DNA of 64,000 bases from Stygiobacter sp043807765 (GTDB lineage Bacteria; Bacteroidota; Ignavibacteria; Ignavibacteriales; Melioribacteraceae), in the NCBI GenBank assembly GCA_043807765.1, contig JAZDFQ010000073.1, forward strand, positions 1-64,000, read 5' to 3'. The position numbers and the translations under genes were made by a program. Positions 1-9,242 of the stretch are shown here, in pieces; the stretch's first letter is position 1; each line of letters opens with the position of its first letter. The notes under the pieces are model-generated. The model searched no databases, was not told the origin of the DNA, and was given only the letters and a program-made list of their open reading frames with translations.

Positions 1-117
1 TACACTAGTCAGTCAATGACTCACTGAAGCAGTCAACACTTTTTCAAAGAACTATTTTTTACTGATTCACTTGATTTCTTTTCAAAAAAACAGCTTTATA
101 TATAATTGTCGCTAACT

Positions 118-134
118 AACTGAATTTTTCAGTT
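118..134. other. short hairpin upstream of the porin gene
   Basis: A perfect 7-bp inverted repeat (AACTGAA / TTCAGTT) with a 3-base loop lies about 90 bases before the first gene. The rest of bases 1-221 is AT-rich with no open frame that I can support. The hairpin could be a weak terminator of a gene left of the window or part of the porin leader; nothing in the sequence decides this. Confidence 0.3.
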
Positions 135-210
135 GTTTCAATTGAATAATAATTCTCTTTTGCTTTTTTCATTCATTTAATTATTTTGTCCCCGAAATTT
201 CATTAACCAA

Positions 211-217
211 GAGGAGG
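211..217 (+). promoter_or_regulatory. ribosome binding site fixing the GTG start at 222
   Basis: GAGGAGG lies 4 bases before a GTG codon. It supports the GTG start of the FadL-type porin, which gives a complete signal peptide. Confidence 0.75.
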
Positions 218-221
218 TTGT

Positions 222-1481
222 GTGAAGAAGTTACTTACTTTGTTGTTGGCTTGCGTCCTATTTGCAAGCAATCTTAATGCAGGCGGTTTTCAGATCAATG
301 AACATGGCGCAAGAGCAATGTCATTAGGCGGTGCGTTTACAGGTTTGGCGAACGATCCTTCGGCAATATATTTTAATCCGGCTGGTTTAACTCAATTTAA
401 AGGAACAAGATTTTATTTTGGAACAACGGCAATTTCCCCATCTGCTATATATACAAGCGGTACGGGTTCTGCTGCAAGAGATTATGAAATGAAAGGACAG
501 CTTTTTACTCCAATCAATTTTTATATCACTCAGTCATTAGGAAAATTGGCTGTTGGTTTGGGTGTTAACAATCAGTATGGTTTAGGAACAAAGTGGAATT
601 CCGATTGGCCAGGCAGATATTTAGCTCTAAACACAGAAATCAAAACTTTCTTTATTACTCCGGTTGTTGCTTACGAAGTATTCAACGGATTCTCAGTTAG
701 TGTTGGCGGTTCTTTTGTTATTGGAGACGTTACAATCGAACGTAAAGTTAATGCTATTCCAGGACTATTAAAGGATTCTGAATTAGCAATGAAAGGTGAT
801 GGAACTTCATTTGGATTTACAGCTGGCTTGTTATACAAAGTAAGTAATCAATTCCAAGTTGGTGCTAATTATAGAAGTGCAGTTAAAATTGATTTTAGTG
901 GAACTGCTGCAACTACTCCGGCTACTTTCTATCACCCACAACTGAAAGTAAACTTACCGTATCCAACTGGCGACATTACAGCTCCACTTGAAACGCCACA
1001 AAACTTAACACTAGGTTTAGCTTGGATGCCATCTGATGCTGTAACATTCACTGCTGATTACCAATATGTTGGCTGGAGTAGCTACGATAAATTAGAAGTT
1101 ACTTTTGCTACTTACGATACAGATTTGACAACTCCCGGTCTTCAAAATGTTTCTACAGCTAAGAGAGATTATCAAAACACATATATTCTTAGAGCTGGAT
1201 TAGAATATAATGTTAGCGATAAAGCAGCTATACGTTGCGGTATTGTTTATGATCATAATCCAGTTAAGACTGAATATGTTGACCCGACTTTACCAGATGC
1301 GGATAGAATTGGTTTGAATGTTGGTTTTGGTGGAAAGATTACTGAAAATTTAGGCGTTGATTTTGCTTACATGCTCTTAACTTTCTCCGATAGAACTGTT
1401 TCTAAATCTGTTTATGGATTTAACGGTACCTATTCAAATCTCGCACATCTTTTCGGTATCAACTTATCTTACTCACTCTAA
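222..1481 (+). CDS. OmpP1/FadL/TodX-family outer membrane transport protein
   Basis: This 419-residue protein starts at GTG 222 behind a strong ribosome binding site. Residues 1-20 form a Sec signal peptide ending near NLNA. The mature N-terminus (GFQINEHGARAMSLGGAF, then a NDPSAIYFNPAGL-type segment) is the hallmark of the FadL family, where the N-terminus plugs a 14-stranded beta-barrel that imports hydrophobic compounds such as long-chain fatty acids. The remainder has alternating beta-strand character and ends in aromatic/Leu residues (SYSL), as outer membrane barrels do. It appears monocistronic, followed by a hairpin terminator. The substrate cannot be told from sequence; FadL relatives also carry aromatic hydrocarbons. 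Confidence 0.9.
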   Translation: MKKLLTLLLACVLFASNLNAGGFQINEHGARAMSLGGAFTGLANDPSAIYFNPAGLTQFKGTRFYFGTTAISPSAIYTSGTGSAARDYEMKGQLFTPINFYITQSLGKLAVGLGVNNQYGLGTKWNSDWPGRYLALNTEIKTFFITPVVAYEVFNGFSVSVGGSFVIGDVTIERKVNAIPGLLKDSELAMKGDGTSFGFTAGLLYKVSNQFQVGANYRSAVKIDFSGTAATTPATFYHPQLKVNLPYPTGDITAPLETPQNLTLGLAWMPSDAVTFTADYQYVGWSSYDKLEVTFATYDTDLTTPGLQNVSTAKRDYQNTYILRAGLEYNVSDKAAIRCGIVYDHNPVKTEYVDPTLPDADRIGLNVGFGGKITENLGVDFAYMLLTFSDRTVSKSVYGFNGTYSNLAHLFGINLSYSL

Positions 1482-1495
1482 AAAAGTAGTTTCAT

Positions 1496-1514
1496 GGGAT
1501 GGCTTTGCCATCCC
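1496..1514 (+). terminator. rho-independent terminator after the porin gene
   Basis: GGGATGGC-TTT-GCCATCCC forms a perfect 8-bp stem with a 3-base loop, followed by TTTCATTTCTC. It starts 14 bases after the porin stop codon and separates this gene from the SPOR lipoprotein gene. Confidence 0.75.
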
Positions 1515-1606
1515 TTTCATTTCTCAAATATCATGATATTACTTATTCCTTAGTTTTAGTAAATTAGGATTGGAATTGAATCCTTTCGAATTATTTTGGG
1601 AAGAAT

Positions 1607-2083
1607 ATGAAACTGAGAAATTATTATTTGCTTATTCCGATAGCGTTTTTATTTGCATGTACTTCTGCCGAACAAACAACTGATCAAACTGAGAAAAAAT
1701 CTCCGGAAGTTTATGTTTTTGATGATGTAAAGAAAGCAGAAGAACCGAAAATCGCAGAAACTCCAAAAATGGAAGAACCTACAGCAGATGTAAAACCCGA
1801 AACACCTAAAGTCGAACCTACAATTACTGAAGCAGTTTCTACCGTAAAGAAATTCACAATTCAAATTGGGGCTTTTACTACAAAAGAAAGAGCCGAAACG
1901 TTTGTTAGAGAACACCAATCAAAAACATCATTACCGCTAAATATTACTTTGAATGGCACAACCAACTTATTTGTTGTTCAAGTTCCTCCATACATAACTA
2001 AAGAAGAAGCAGATTTAATAAGAGATAATCTAAGAAAGTTCGCTCCCTTCAAAGATGCTTTTACAGTTAGTGTGGAGAGATAG
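1607..2083 (+). CDS. SPOR-domain lipoprotein
   Basis: The 158-residue product begins with a short signal peptide and a lipobox (LFAC, Cys18), so it is probably anchored to a membrane. A Glu/Lys/Pro-rich linker (about residues 25-80) leads into a C-terminal SPOR domain (about 83-158, beginning FTIQIGAFTTKERAE). SPOR domains bind denuded glycan strands of septal peptidoglycan, so a role in cell division or cell-wall turnover is likely. The start is ATG after a GGGAAG sequence. The stop codon overlaps the next gene's GTG by one base, so the two are co-translated. Confidence 0.85.
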   Translation: MKLRNYYLLIPIAFLFACTSAEQTTDQTEKKSPEVYVFDDVKKAEEPKIAETPKMEEPTADVKPETPKVEPTITEAVSTVKKFTIQIGAFTTKERAETFVREHQSKTSLPLNITLNGTTNLFVVQVPPYITKEEADLIRDNLRKFAPFKDAFTVSVER

Positions 2084-2760
2084 TGAGCCCGGCTTATTAT
2101 AATATTTTCATCACATTCTGTTCATTTATTTATGTATTTGGTGTCGTTGCCTTAATGGATGTTGCAGTTAAGAAAGGTTTTCCGCAAGATTTATCCAGAA
2201 AAGTTGTGCATGTTGCCGCCGGCTCTTGGCTTGTGTTTTGGTTGTTGTATGATTCTTCTCATTGGACAAAGTACTTTAACATTGGAGCGGCTTTTGTCTG
2301 GACAATTTTATTATTGATAAAAGGATTTACTGCTAAACCGGATGATGAAGCTGTAAGAACAATGACAAGATTTGGTGATCGAAAAGAATTGTTGAGGGGA
2401 CCACTTTATTTCACTCTTGTTATGAATTTACTTGGTACAGTTTTTTATTCAACTCCATTCGCATTAACAGCTATGGGTTTTCTAACCTGGGGTGATGGAA
2501 TAGCTCCGGTCGTAGGTACTCGTTTCGGAAAACATCCATATAAAGTCTTTTCGCAAAAAACTGTAGAAGGCAGCATTACTTTTTTTGTCTGCGGATTATT
2601 TGGAGCTGTTTTGTTTAATTCAATATTCGGTATGAATATAAATATCCAATTTTTACTTATCTGTGCAGTAGTAACTACAATCGTAGAGGGTTTCAGTCCA
2701 AAAGATTTTGATAATATTCTTATCCCGTTTTCAATCTACCTACTTTATCTTCTTTTTTAA
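2083..2760 (+). CDS. phytol/dolichol kinase-family membrane protein
   Basis: This 225-residue protein is strongly hydrophobic, with about six to seven membrane segments. It contains SRKVVHVAAG near residue 40 and a GDGIAPVVGTRFGKHPY segment followed by KTVEGS near residues 135-165, the signature of the SEC59/DGK1/VTE5 family of CTP-dependent polyprenol, phytol or diacylglycerol kinases, related to CDP-diglyceride synthetases. The GTG start shares one base with the preceding TAG stop. In a non-phototroph the substrate is probably a lipid alcohol, but it cannot be inferred further. Confidence 0.75.
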   Translation: MSPAYYNIFITFCSFIYVFGVVALMDVAVKKGFPQDLSRKVVHVAAGSWLVFWLLYDSSHWTKYFNIGAAFVWTILLLIKGFTAKPDDEAVRTMTRFGDRKELLRGPLYFTLVMNLLGTVFYSTPFALTAMGFLTWGDGIAPVVGTRFGKHPYKVFSQKTVEGSITFFVCGLFGAVLFNSIFGMNINIQFLLICAVVTTIVEGFSPKDFDNILIPFSIYLLYLLF

Positions 2761-2854
2761 GAGTAGAGCGGATCACATAATGAAACGATTTTTGATTTTG
2801 CTGTAATAATTATAAATTAATAAACAGAATACTTACAAAAAGGAAGGTAGGAAA

Positions 2855-3286
2855 ATGGCTTTTTCATTAAATAGGATTATGCTAATTGGCAACTTAGGCC
2901 AAGATGCTGAAAATCGTTTTACAACGAATAATCTTTCCGTTACTACATTTTCGCTTGCAACCACCCGCAGTTACAAAGGCAAAGATGGAAATTGGGTTAA
3001 CGAGACTACATGGCATAACATCGTTTCTTACAATTTACCCGATTTCTATAAAGAGCAGTTAAAGAAAGGTAAAAAGTTTTACGTAGAAGGAAGATTAGCA
3101 AAAAGAGATTATACTGATAAGGAAGGTGTCAAAAAGTATATTACCGAAGTTGTTTCCGAGCAATTGATTCCACTTGAAGGCAGAGAAGGCGGCGGTTCAA
3201 CCAGCGGAAACTCTTATTCTGAAAAGGCAAACAGTTATTCTGAACCGCCGGTTGATGCCGGAACTGATGATGATCTTCCATTCTAA
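2855..3286 (+). CDS. ssb: single-stranded DNA-binding protein
   Basis: The 143-residue protein has the SSB OB-fold at residues 1-110 (start SLNRIMLIGNLGQDAE, then WVNETTWHNIV), a Gly/Ser-rich linker and the acidic C-terminal tip DDDLPF that recruits repair and replication proteins. The length is typical for bacterial SSB. An AAGGAAGGTAGG sequence precedes the ATG. It protects single-stranded DNA during replication, recombination and repair. Confidence 0.95.
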   Translation: MAFSLNRIMLIGNLGQDAENRFTTNNLSVTTFSLATTRSYKGKDGNWVNETTWHNIVSYNLPDFYKEQLKKGKKFYVEGRLAKRDYTDKEGVKKYITEVVSEQLIPLEGREGGGSTSGNSYSEKANSYSEPPVDAGTDDDLPF

Positions 3287-3320
3287 ATGTTTTGTTGAAC
3301 AATGTAGGGATATTGATTAA

Positions 3321-4604
3321 TTGGAAGTTGGTTGGTCTTTAAAGTTTATTTTGATTCTAATCTGTTTTATGATTTTGGCTTTCTTTTCAAGCGCTGAAGT
3401 AGCACTCTTTTTAATTGATAAAAAAAGAATTAAAGAGTTTAGAAAAGAAAATCGAATAATTGCCGGTTACATTGAATCGATGTTAGATAATTCTCGTCGA
3501 TTATTAGTAACAATATTACTGGGAACTACAGTTGTAAGTGTTGGTGCTTCAATTGTTGGTGTAGATCTGGCTATATCTATTGCAAAGAGTTATACTTTTT
3601 CTCAAGAGGTTGCAATTGCAGTCCAGATAGTTATTCTAACGATATTAATACTTTTCATTGGTGAAGTTACTCCAAAATTGTGGGCAAATAAGCATCCGGA
3701 AATGGTAGCTAAGTTAGTTGCAGCTCCAATGTATTGGATTAATTTTGTTTTTTATCCAATCTCCAAAGTGTTGACTGATGTGTTACGCTTAATGACCAAA
3801 AATCTGGATAATTCCAATTCTCGAACTGCAATACAAGAAAGTGAAATTGCAGAACTTGCCAACCTAAGCATCGAAAAAGGGACAATTGAAGAAGGCGAGC
3901 ATGAGCTAATTCACGGAATAGTTAGCTTTAAGACTGTTATGACACGCGAAATTATGACTCCACGAGTTGATATTGCTGCTATTTCTGTTGATGAATCTTT
4001 TGATGATCTTATGAATGTGATTAACGAATCCGGGCATAGCAGAATCCCCCTTTATGAAGACAGTTTAGATAAAGTAATTGGAATCATTTATGCAAAAGAT
4101 ATGCTGCCATATCTAAAAACTCCGGAACTAAAAAAGAACTTGTCGCTGAAAAGTATTGCTAGAGAAGTTATATATGTGCCCGGGACCAAATTGATTAACG
4201 ATCTATTGCACGAATTTCAAGTGAAGAAAATTCATTTGGGAATTGTAGTTGATGAATATGGCGGTACAGCCGGCTTAATTTCTTTAGAAGATATACTTGA
4301 AGAAATTGTTGGCGAGATTAGGGATGAACATGACAAAGAGGAAGCAGAAATAACAAAACTAAATGACTACAGCTATATGGTTTTAGGCAAAGTATCAATA
4401 GATGAAATCAATGATACTCTTGGAGAAAATTTCTCTTCGGAGAATGATGATTACGATACACTAGGCGGCTTTATTCTGAATCAAGCTGGAAGCATTCCTA
4501 AACAAGGTTATCAATTTGAATTTTCCGGTTACACATTTACTGTTAAAGATGTTCTTAATAACCGGATCAATAAAATTCTTATCGAAAAAGCCTCGATCCA
4601 ATGA
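3321..4604 (+). CDS. CorC/HlyC-type membrane protein (DUF21 + CBS pair)
   Basis: The 427-residue protein has an N-terminal CNNM/DUF21 transmembrane domain (about 1-175), two CBS domains (about 195-330, with MTREIMTPRVDI as the characteristic entry) and a C-terminal CorC_HlyC domain (about 340-420). Relatives act in Mg2+ or Co2+ efflux or homeostasis, and in Bacteroidota a similar protein (GldE) is linked to gliding. It starts at TTG; no ATG lies close enough to keep the first helix complete. It overlaps the next gene by four bases (ATGA), forming an operon with the following unknown and MCE genes. Confidence 0.85.
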   Translation: MEVGWSLKFILILICFMILAFFSSAEVALFLIDKKRIKEFRKENRIIAGYIESMLDNSRRLLVTILLGTTVVSVGASIVGVDLAISIAKSYTFSQEVAIAVQIVILTILILFIGEVTPKLWANKHPEMVAKLVAAPMYWINFVFYPISKVLTDVLRLMTKNLDNSNSRTAIQESEIAELANLSIEKGTIEEGEHELIHGIVSFKTVMTREIMTPRVDIAAISVDESFDDLMNVINESGHSRIPLYEDSLDKVIGIIYAKDMLPYLKTPELKKNLSLKSIAREVIYVPGTKLINDLLHEFQVKKIHLGIVVDEYGGTAGLISLEDILEEIVGEIRDEHDKEEAEITKLNDYSYMVLGKVSIDEINDTLGENFSSENDDYDTLGGFILNQAGSIPKQGYQFEFSGYTFTVKDVLNNRINKILIEKASIQ

Positions 4605-4978
4605 AGAGAGGATGTTTTATAACGATAATTACTGTTATTACCATATTGGTAATGGCCGGAATTTATATTTATAAAACCAACAAGGACTTTTTCAAAGCTT
4701 TTGGTAAAGATAAAATAATTAGTTTGGCGACTGATGAGATAAATGAGAAAGTTAAAAAACTTGATTATAGTCCCTACAAAGACTCATTAATGAATGTACT
4801 AAAGCAAGAAGCTTCATTAGTGAAAGGCAAAGATTTTGAAAAGGCTATGAACCAATTCGGTTACATTGCAGACAAAATTAAAGATGTAATTCATGATGGA
4901 GTACTGGATTCAACAGAATTCGCACAAATAAAATTACTGGTGAAAGAACATGAGAGATCAGCGAAAAACAGAAATTAA
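4601..4978 (+). CDS. small single-pass membrane protein, function unknown
   Basis: I do not recognise a family for this 125-residue protein. It has one N-terminal membrane helix (about residues 5-24) and a Lys/Glu/Asp-rich, probably helical remainder outside the membrane. It is translationally coupled to both neighbours: ATGA overlap with the CorC/HlyC gene and a 29-base overlap with the MlaD-type gene. The context suggests an accessory role with the MCE protein, but this is inference only. Confidence 0.6.
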   Translation: MKRGCFITIITVITILVMAGIYIYKTNKDFFKAFGKDKIISLATDEINEKVKKLDYSPYKDSLMNVLKQEASLVKGKDFEKAMNQFGYIADKIKDVIHDGVLDSTEFAQIKLLVKEHERSAKNRN

Positions 4979-5858
4979 AGTTGGGATTACGGTTGTCTTG
5001 GCCATTCTAATCTTCGTTTGGATTTTCGGATGGGCTAAAAATCTAACTGTAGGTTCTGAAAGGAAAGATGTTTCTGTAAAATTCAGTTCTGTAGCCGGTT
5101 TAGAAATCGGCGATCCTGTAACCATTAACGGAGTAAGAAAGGGATATGTTGAAGACATCATAATTAAAGGTAATCAAGTAATCACCAAGTTGAATCTTGA
5201 AAAGGATGTTACACTTAAAGTTGATGCAAAGTTTTCTGTTATGATGCTCGATTTAATGGGAGGAAAGAAAATTGAAGTTAGCCCCGGAGCCTCAGAACAA
5301 GAAATCAATTACAATACAATGCAGAATGGAGAGTTTGTTGGCGATATCGCTTCAGCAATGGCAATGCTTGGTACCGTGCAAAACGATTTAGTCGATGTAA
5401 TTAAGGAAGTTAAAGTTACACTTGGTGCCGTAAACAAAACTTTAACAGATCAGCAGTTCAACAATGATCTGAAAACTAGTGTAAGCAATTTGGTTGAGTT
5501 AACTGAGAATTTGAACTCTTTAATAAAAGCTAATAGTGATGAGATTAACAGACTGCTGAAATCAGGTAATGAATTAGCTCAAAATGTTAATGAATTCATC
5601 AAAACAAATAAAGATTCAATTTCACAGACTCTTTCTGCAGTTCAAGATGTGCTTAAAGAATCTAAAACAATGCTTACTAAGGTTAATTCCTTAATTGATC
5701 AAACTAATAAGAGCGAAAATAATCTCGGTAAGATTTTAAACGATCCTAAATTACTTGATGATATAAAAGAATCCATCTCTCACGTAAAAGATCTCACTCG
5801 TATACTAGTAGAGCAGCTTAAAGCTAAAGGTATAGAAGTCAATGCGCACATTTTCTAA
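4950..5858 (+). CDS. MlaD/MCE-family lipid-transport protein
   Basis: The 302-residue protein has an N-terminal membrane helix (about 10-28) and an MCE/MlaD domain (about 38-120, with VKFSSVAGLEIGDPVTINGV). A long alpha-helical region (about 140-290) is rich in Asn, Leu and Ser, as in MCE proteins that form tubes or bridges across the periplasm. MCE proteins carry phospholipids or other hydrophobic molecules between inner and outer membranes. The usual partners, permease MlaE and ATPase MlaF, are not adjacent and were not found in the window. Confidence 0.85.
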   Translation: MRDQRKTEIKVGITVVLAILIFVWIFGWAKNLTVGSERKDVSVKFSSVAGLEIGDPVTINGVRKGYVEDIIIKGNQVITKLNLEKDVTLKVDAKFSVMMLDLMGGKKIEVSPGASEQEINYNTMQNGEFVGDIASAMAMLGTVQNDLVDVIKEVKVTLGAVNKTLTDQQFNNDLKTSVSNLVELTENLNSLIKANSDEINRLLKSGNELAQNVNEFIKTNKDSISQTLSAVQDVLKESKTMLTKVNSLIDQTNKSENNLGKILNDPKLLDDIKESISHVKDLTRILVEQLKAKGIEVNAHIF

Positions 5859-7530
5859 AGTCATCATTCTACTATTCGCCTTAACTTTTTCTGTCAATGC
5901 TCAGGAAGGCAATCCTATCTATGCTAAAAACGGAATGGTTGTTTCTGCAAGCAATCTAGCAAGCCAAGTGGGTGTTGAAATCCTAAAGAAGGGTGGAAAT
6001 GCGATTGATGCTGCTGTTGCAACCGGATTTGCACTTGCTATAACTTATCCGGCAGCTGGCAACATTGGTGGCGGTGGTTTCATGGTAATTCACTTAGCAA
6101 ATGGTAAGAACACTACTTTAGATTTTCGTGAAATGGCACCGTTAAAATCCTTCGAAAAAATGTTTCTTGATAGTCTAGGAAATTTCCTAGCACAATTGAG
6201 TCAAGAAAGCTGGCTTTCAGCTGGTGTACCGGGAACTGTTGCCGGACTAATTTATGCGCTTGATAAGTATGGAACAATGAACTTGAAAGATGTAATTCAA
6301 CCAGCAATTGAGTTAGCAAAGAATGGCTTCTATTTGGATTACAGACTTGCAAATTCGATCAATTCGGAATATGAAAAATTCAGCAAGATAGAATCTTCCA
6401 AAAAGATTTTTACTAAGGATGGAGAGAAACTAACTATAGGCAACACTTTCATTCAAAGTGATTTGGCTAAAACATTAGAACTGATTCGTGACGAAGGTAG
6501 AGATGCATTTTATGAAAATGAAATTGCTGAAAAATTCATTCTCGAAAGCGACAAGAACGGTGGAATATTTTCAATTGAGGATTTTGAAAATTACCGAGTA
6601 ATCGAACGTGATCCAATAATTGGTAATTATAAAGGTTACGAAATAATCTCAATGCCGCCTCCATCTTCCGGTGGAATATGTTTGGTAGAAGCATTAAATG
6701 TCTTAGAGAATTATTCTTTCAAAAAAGAAGAGTGGGGAAGCAGCAGATACATTCATATTCTCTCAGAAATTCTTAAGCAAGTTTATGCAGACCGCTCAGA
6801 ACATATGGGCGATGCTGATTTTTATCCAGTCCCGGTTAATCACTTGATTTCAAAAGAGTATGCTGAAGTAATTATACATAAAATAACTGATGTCGCTAAA
6901 CCATCAACAGAATATCTACCGGCTGAAATTCCAAAGTACAAAGAGAAAGAAGAAACAACCCATTTTTCTGTTGTAGATAATCAAGGAAATGTTGTTAGCA
7001 CTACTTATACATTAAATGGTTCTTACGGAAATAAGATTGTTGTGGACGGTTTAGGATTTTTATTGAACAACGAAATGGATGATTTCAGTGCAAAGCCCGG
7101 TGCTCCTAATATGTTCGGATTGCTCGGTAGTAAAGCTAACTCTATTCAGCCCCAAAAGAGAATGCTCAGTTCCATGACTCCAACAATTGTTCTGAAGGAT
7201 GAAAAGCCGATTCTTGTTGTTGGTTCTCCCGGCGGTTCAACAATAATTACAGTAGTTCTTCAAGTTATAATGAACATGCTGGAATTTAAGATGAATGTTT
7301 TCGATGCCGTTAATGCACCTCACATTCATCATCAACTATTCCCGGATCAGATAGATTACGAACCATTCGGCATGAGCGAGGATGTTAAGCAAAATCTTAT
7401 TCTTCGCGGACAAAAGATTGGTATTGAACGCCAGTTAGGAAGAATCGAAGCGATATATATAGATCATACTAAAAACTGTTTCTTTGGAACTAGCGATCCT
7501 CGCGGATTCGGAAAAGCGGTAGGCTTCTAA
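5842..7530 (+). CDS. ggt: gamma-glutamyltransferase
   Basis: The 562-residue precursor has a Sec signal peptide (about 1-20, ending VNAQ). The heterodimer is made by autocleavage before the nucleophile Thr in the ETTHFSVVD motif (about residue 374), which starts the small subunit. Gly-rich substrate motifs (AAGNIGGGGFM near residue 75 and VGSPGGSTIIT near 460) are intact. The enzyme cleaves or transfers the gamma-glutamyl group of glutathione and related peptides in the periplasm. It overlaps the MCE gene by 17 bases and acpS by one base. Confidence 0.92.
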   Translation: MRTFSKVIILLFALTFSVNAQEGNPIYAKNGMVVSASNLASQVGVEILKKGGNAIDAAVATGFALAITYPAAGNIGGGGFMVIHLANGKNTTLDFREMAPLKSFEKMFLDSLGNFLAQLSQESWLSAGVPGTVAGLIYALDKYGTMNLKDVIQPAIELAKNGFYLDYRLANSINSEYEKFSKIESSKKIFTKDGEKLTIGNTFIQSDLAKTLELIRDEGRDAFYENEIAEKFILESDKNGGIFSIEDFENYRVIERDPIIGNYKGYEIISMPPPSSGGICLVEALNVLENYSFKKEEWGSSRYIHILSEILKQVYADRSEHMGDADFYPVPVNHLISKEYAEVIIHKITDVAKPSTEYLPAEIPKYKEKEETTHFSVVDNQGNVVSTTYTLNGSYGNKIVVDGLGFLLNNEMDDFSAKPGAPNMFGLLGSKANSIQPQKRMLSSMTPTIVLKDEKPILVVGSPGGSTIITVVLQVIMNMLEFKMNVFDAVNAPHIHHQLFPDQIDYEPFGMSEDVKQNLILRGQKIGIERQLGRIEAIYIDHTKNCFFGTSDPRGFGKAVGF

Positions 7531-7904
7531 TGGTACTCGGAATTGGAATTGACATAATTGAAATTGAGCGAATCAAAAAAAGTATAGATGATTACGGCGA
7601 TCATTTTTTGAATAAAATTTACACAAAAGTGGAAATCGAGTACTCACAGAGTAAAGCCAATAAGTACCAACATTATGCTGCAAGATTTGCCGCCAAAGAA
7701 GCTATATATAAAGCTTTATCGAACGATACGGATACAGTATATAGCTGGCAAGATGTAGAAATCTATAATGAAGTTAATGGTTTGCCAAAAGTTAATTTCT
7801 ACGGTGCGTTAAAAGACTATCTCAATGAAGATAAACAATTGAAAATATCAATGAGTCATTCCGAAAACTATGTTACTTGCGTAGCAATATTATATTCAAA
7901 ATAG
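7530..7904 (+). CDS. acpS: holo-[acyl-carrier-protein] synthase
   Basis: The 124-residue protein matches AcpS in length and motifs: GIGIDIIEIERI at the N-terminus carrying the Mg2+-binding Asp, and FAAKEAIYKAL around residues 47-57. It transfers 4'-phosphopantetheine from CoA to apo-ACP, activating fatty acid synthesis. Its ATG overlaps the ggt stop (TAATG). Confidence 0.93.
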   Translation: MVLGIGIDIIEIERIKKSIDDYGDHFLNKIYTKVEIEYSQSKANKYQHYAARFAAKEAIYKALSNDTDTVYSWQDVEIYNEVNGLPKVNFYGALKDYLNEDKQLKISMSHSENYVTCVAILYSK

Positions 7905-7986
7905 ATACTCCTCTAGTACTTCATCTCGATAAACTATTTCCATATTTTTGTTGTTACTAATATTAATATTTATCCGAAAGGTCACT

Positions 7987-9087
7987 TTGAACGAAAAACG
8001 TGTAATTGTAGCAATGAGCGGCGGTGTCGATTCTTCCGTAGCAGCAGCTTTACTGCATAAGCAAGGTTATGAAGTAATAGGCATAACTATGAAAACATGG
8101 GGATTTATGGAAGTAGGCGGTGCACCAAAACACGAATCCGGCTGCTGCTCTTTAGATGCAATTTTTGATGCTAAGAACGTAGCAAACTCTTTTGGAATAC
8201 ATCATTACACAGTTGACTTCACCAAAGCATTTGAGGAAGCTGTAATTGATAACTTTGTTGATGAATACTTGAATGGAAGGACGCCTAATCCTTGTGTGGT
8301 TTGTAATAGAAAAATTAAATGGGAAGAACTTCTTAAGAAAGCGGACTCACTTGATGCAAAATATGTTGCAACCGGACACTACGCTATAGTGGAGCATAAT
8401 CCCGAATCGGGCAGATATACGCTTAAGCTTTCTCACGATTCAAGAAAAGACCAGACCTACGCGCTTTGGGGATTGACACAAGAATCATTATCACGTACTA
8501 TCTTTCCGTTAGGTGAGCTTACGAAGGAAGAGGTTCGCAAACTTGCTGAGGAATTTGGACTTAAGACTGCCAAGAAGCCGGATAGTATGGAAATCTGTTT
8601 TGTTGCAGATGATAATTATGAAAGATTTCTTAGAGAAAGAGTTCCGGAGTTGATCGATAAAGTTGAAGGTGGAGATTTTGTATATCATGGACAAAAAGTT
8701 GGTGAGCATAAAGGAATCCCATTTTATACTGTTGGTCAAAGACGGGGACTAGGAACATCTTTTGGAAAACGGGTATATGTAAAGAGTATAGATGAAAAAA
8801 CTCAAGTAGTTGAGTTAGGCGATAAAGAAGAACTTCTTGAAAATATGGTTTACGCACATGATATTAACTATGTAAGTAAAATCTCCTTAAAGCCAGATGA
8901 AATAGTTCTTGCGAAAATTAGATATTCCGATAAAGCAGCACCGGCAAGAGTAATTTATGCCGATGATGAAAAAATTCGGATTAATTATTTAGAACCTAAG
9001 AATGCGGTAACTCCTGGGCAATCTGTTGTAATTTATAACGAGCAAGGATACGTACTTGCCGGTGGGATAATTGAAAAAGCCCCCTAA
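7987..9087 (+). CDS. mnmA: tRNA-specific 2-thiouridylase MnmA
   Basis: I place the start at TTG 7987, five bases after GAAAGG (7976-7981), giving 366 residues, the usual MnmA length; the frame is open further upstream but that part looks non-coding. The PP-loop SGGVDSS lies near the N-terminus. The two catalytic cysteines are in NPCVVCNRKIKW (about 105) and MEICFVAD (about 203). MnmA thiolates U34 of tRNAs for Lys, Glu and Gln, using ATP and relayed sulfur. It appears monocistronic. Confidence 0.93.
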   Translation: MNEKRVIVAMSGGVDSSVAAALLHKQGYEVIGITMKTWGFMEVGGAPKHESGCCSLDAIFDAKNVANSFGIHHYTVDFTKAFEEAVIDNFVDEYLNGRTPNPCVVCNRKIKWEELLKKADSLDAKYVATGHYAIVEHNPESGRYTLKLSHDSRKDQTYALWGLTQESLSRTIFPLGELTKEEVRKLAEEFGLKTAKKPDSMEICFVADDNYERFLRERVPELIDKVEGGDFVYHGQKVGEHKGIPFYTVGQRRGLGTSFGKRVYVKSIDEKTQVVELGDKEELLENMVYAHDINYVSKISLKPDEIVLAKIRYSDKAAPARVIYADDEKIRINYLEPKNAVTPGQSVVIYNEQGYVLAGGIIEKAP

Positions 9088-9183
9088 ATTCTTAACAATT
9101 CAATAATAATCAAGAATTAATACTCTTTCTTTGTAGTAATCTTATTACGATATTTGCAACGAACCTTGAATTAGGGATTACAC

Positions 9184-9188
9184 GGAGG
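9184..9188 (+). promoter_or_regulatory. GGAGG ribosome-binding-like site before the HNH gene
   Basis: A perfect GGAGG lies 54 bases before the only conventional in-frame start (TTG 9243), far too distant to serve it. It is 19 bases before ATG 9208, which is in another frame. This mismatch is the reason to doubt the annotated start (see findings). Confidence 0.4.
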
Positions 9189-9242
9189 CAAGTCTTCGAA
9201 CATAAGAATGGAACAAATGGGTCGCTTAACGCGAGAGTATTA

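Noticed and set aside
2780..2806. Tiny open frame ATG...TAA before ssb
   Set aside because: Only eight codons, no conserved feature and no ribosome binding site.
7943..7950. TATTTTTG as a Bacteroidota-type promoter element before mnmA
   Set aside because: It matches TAnnTTTG, but no upstream TTG element is at the right distance and such T-rich strings are common in this AT-rich DNA.
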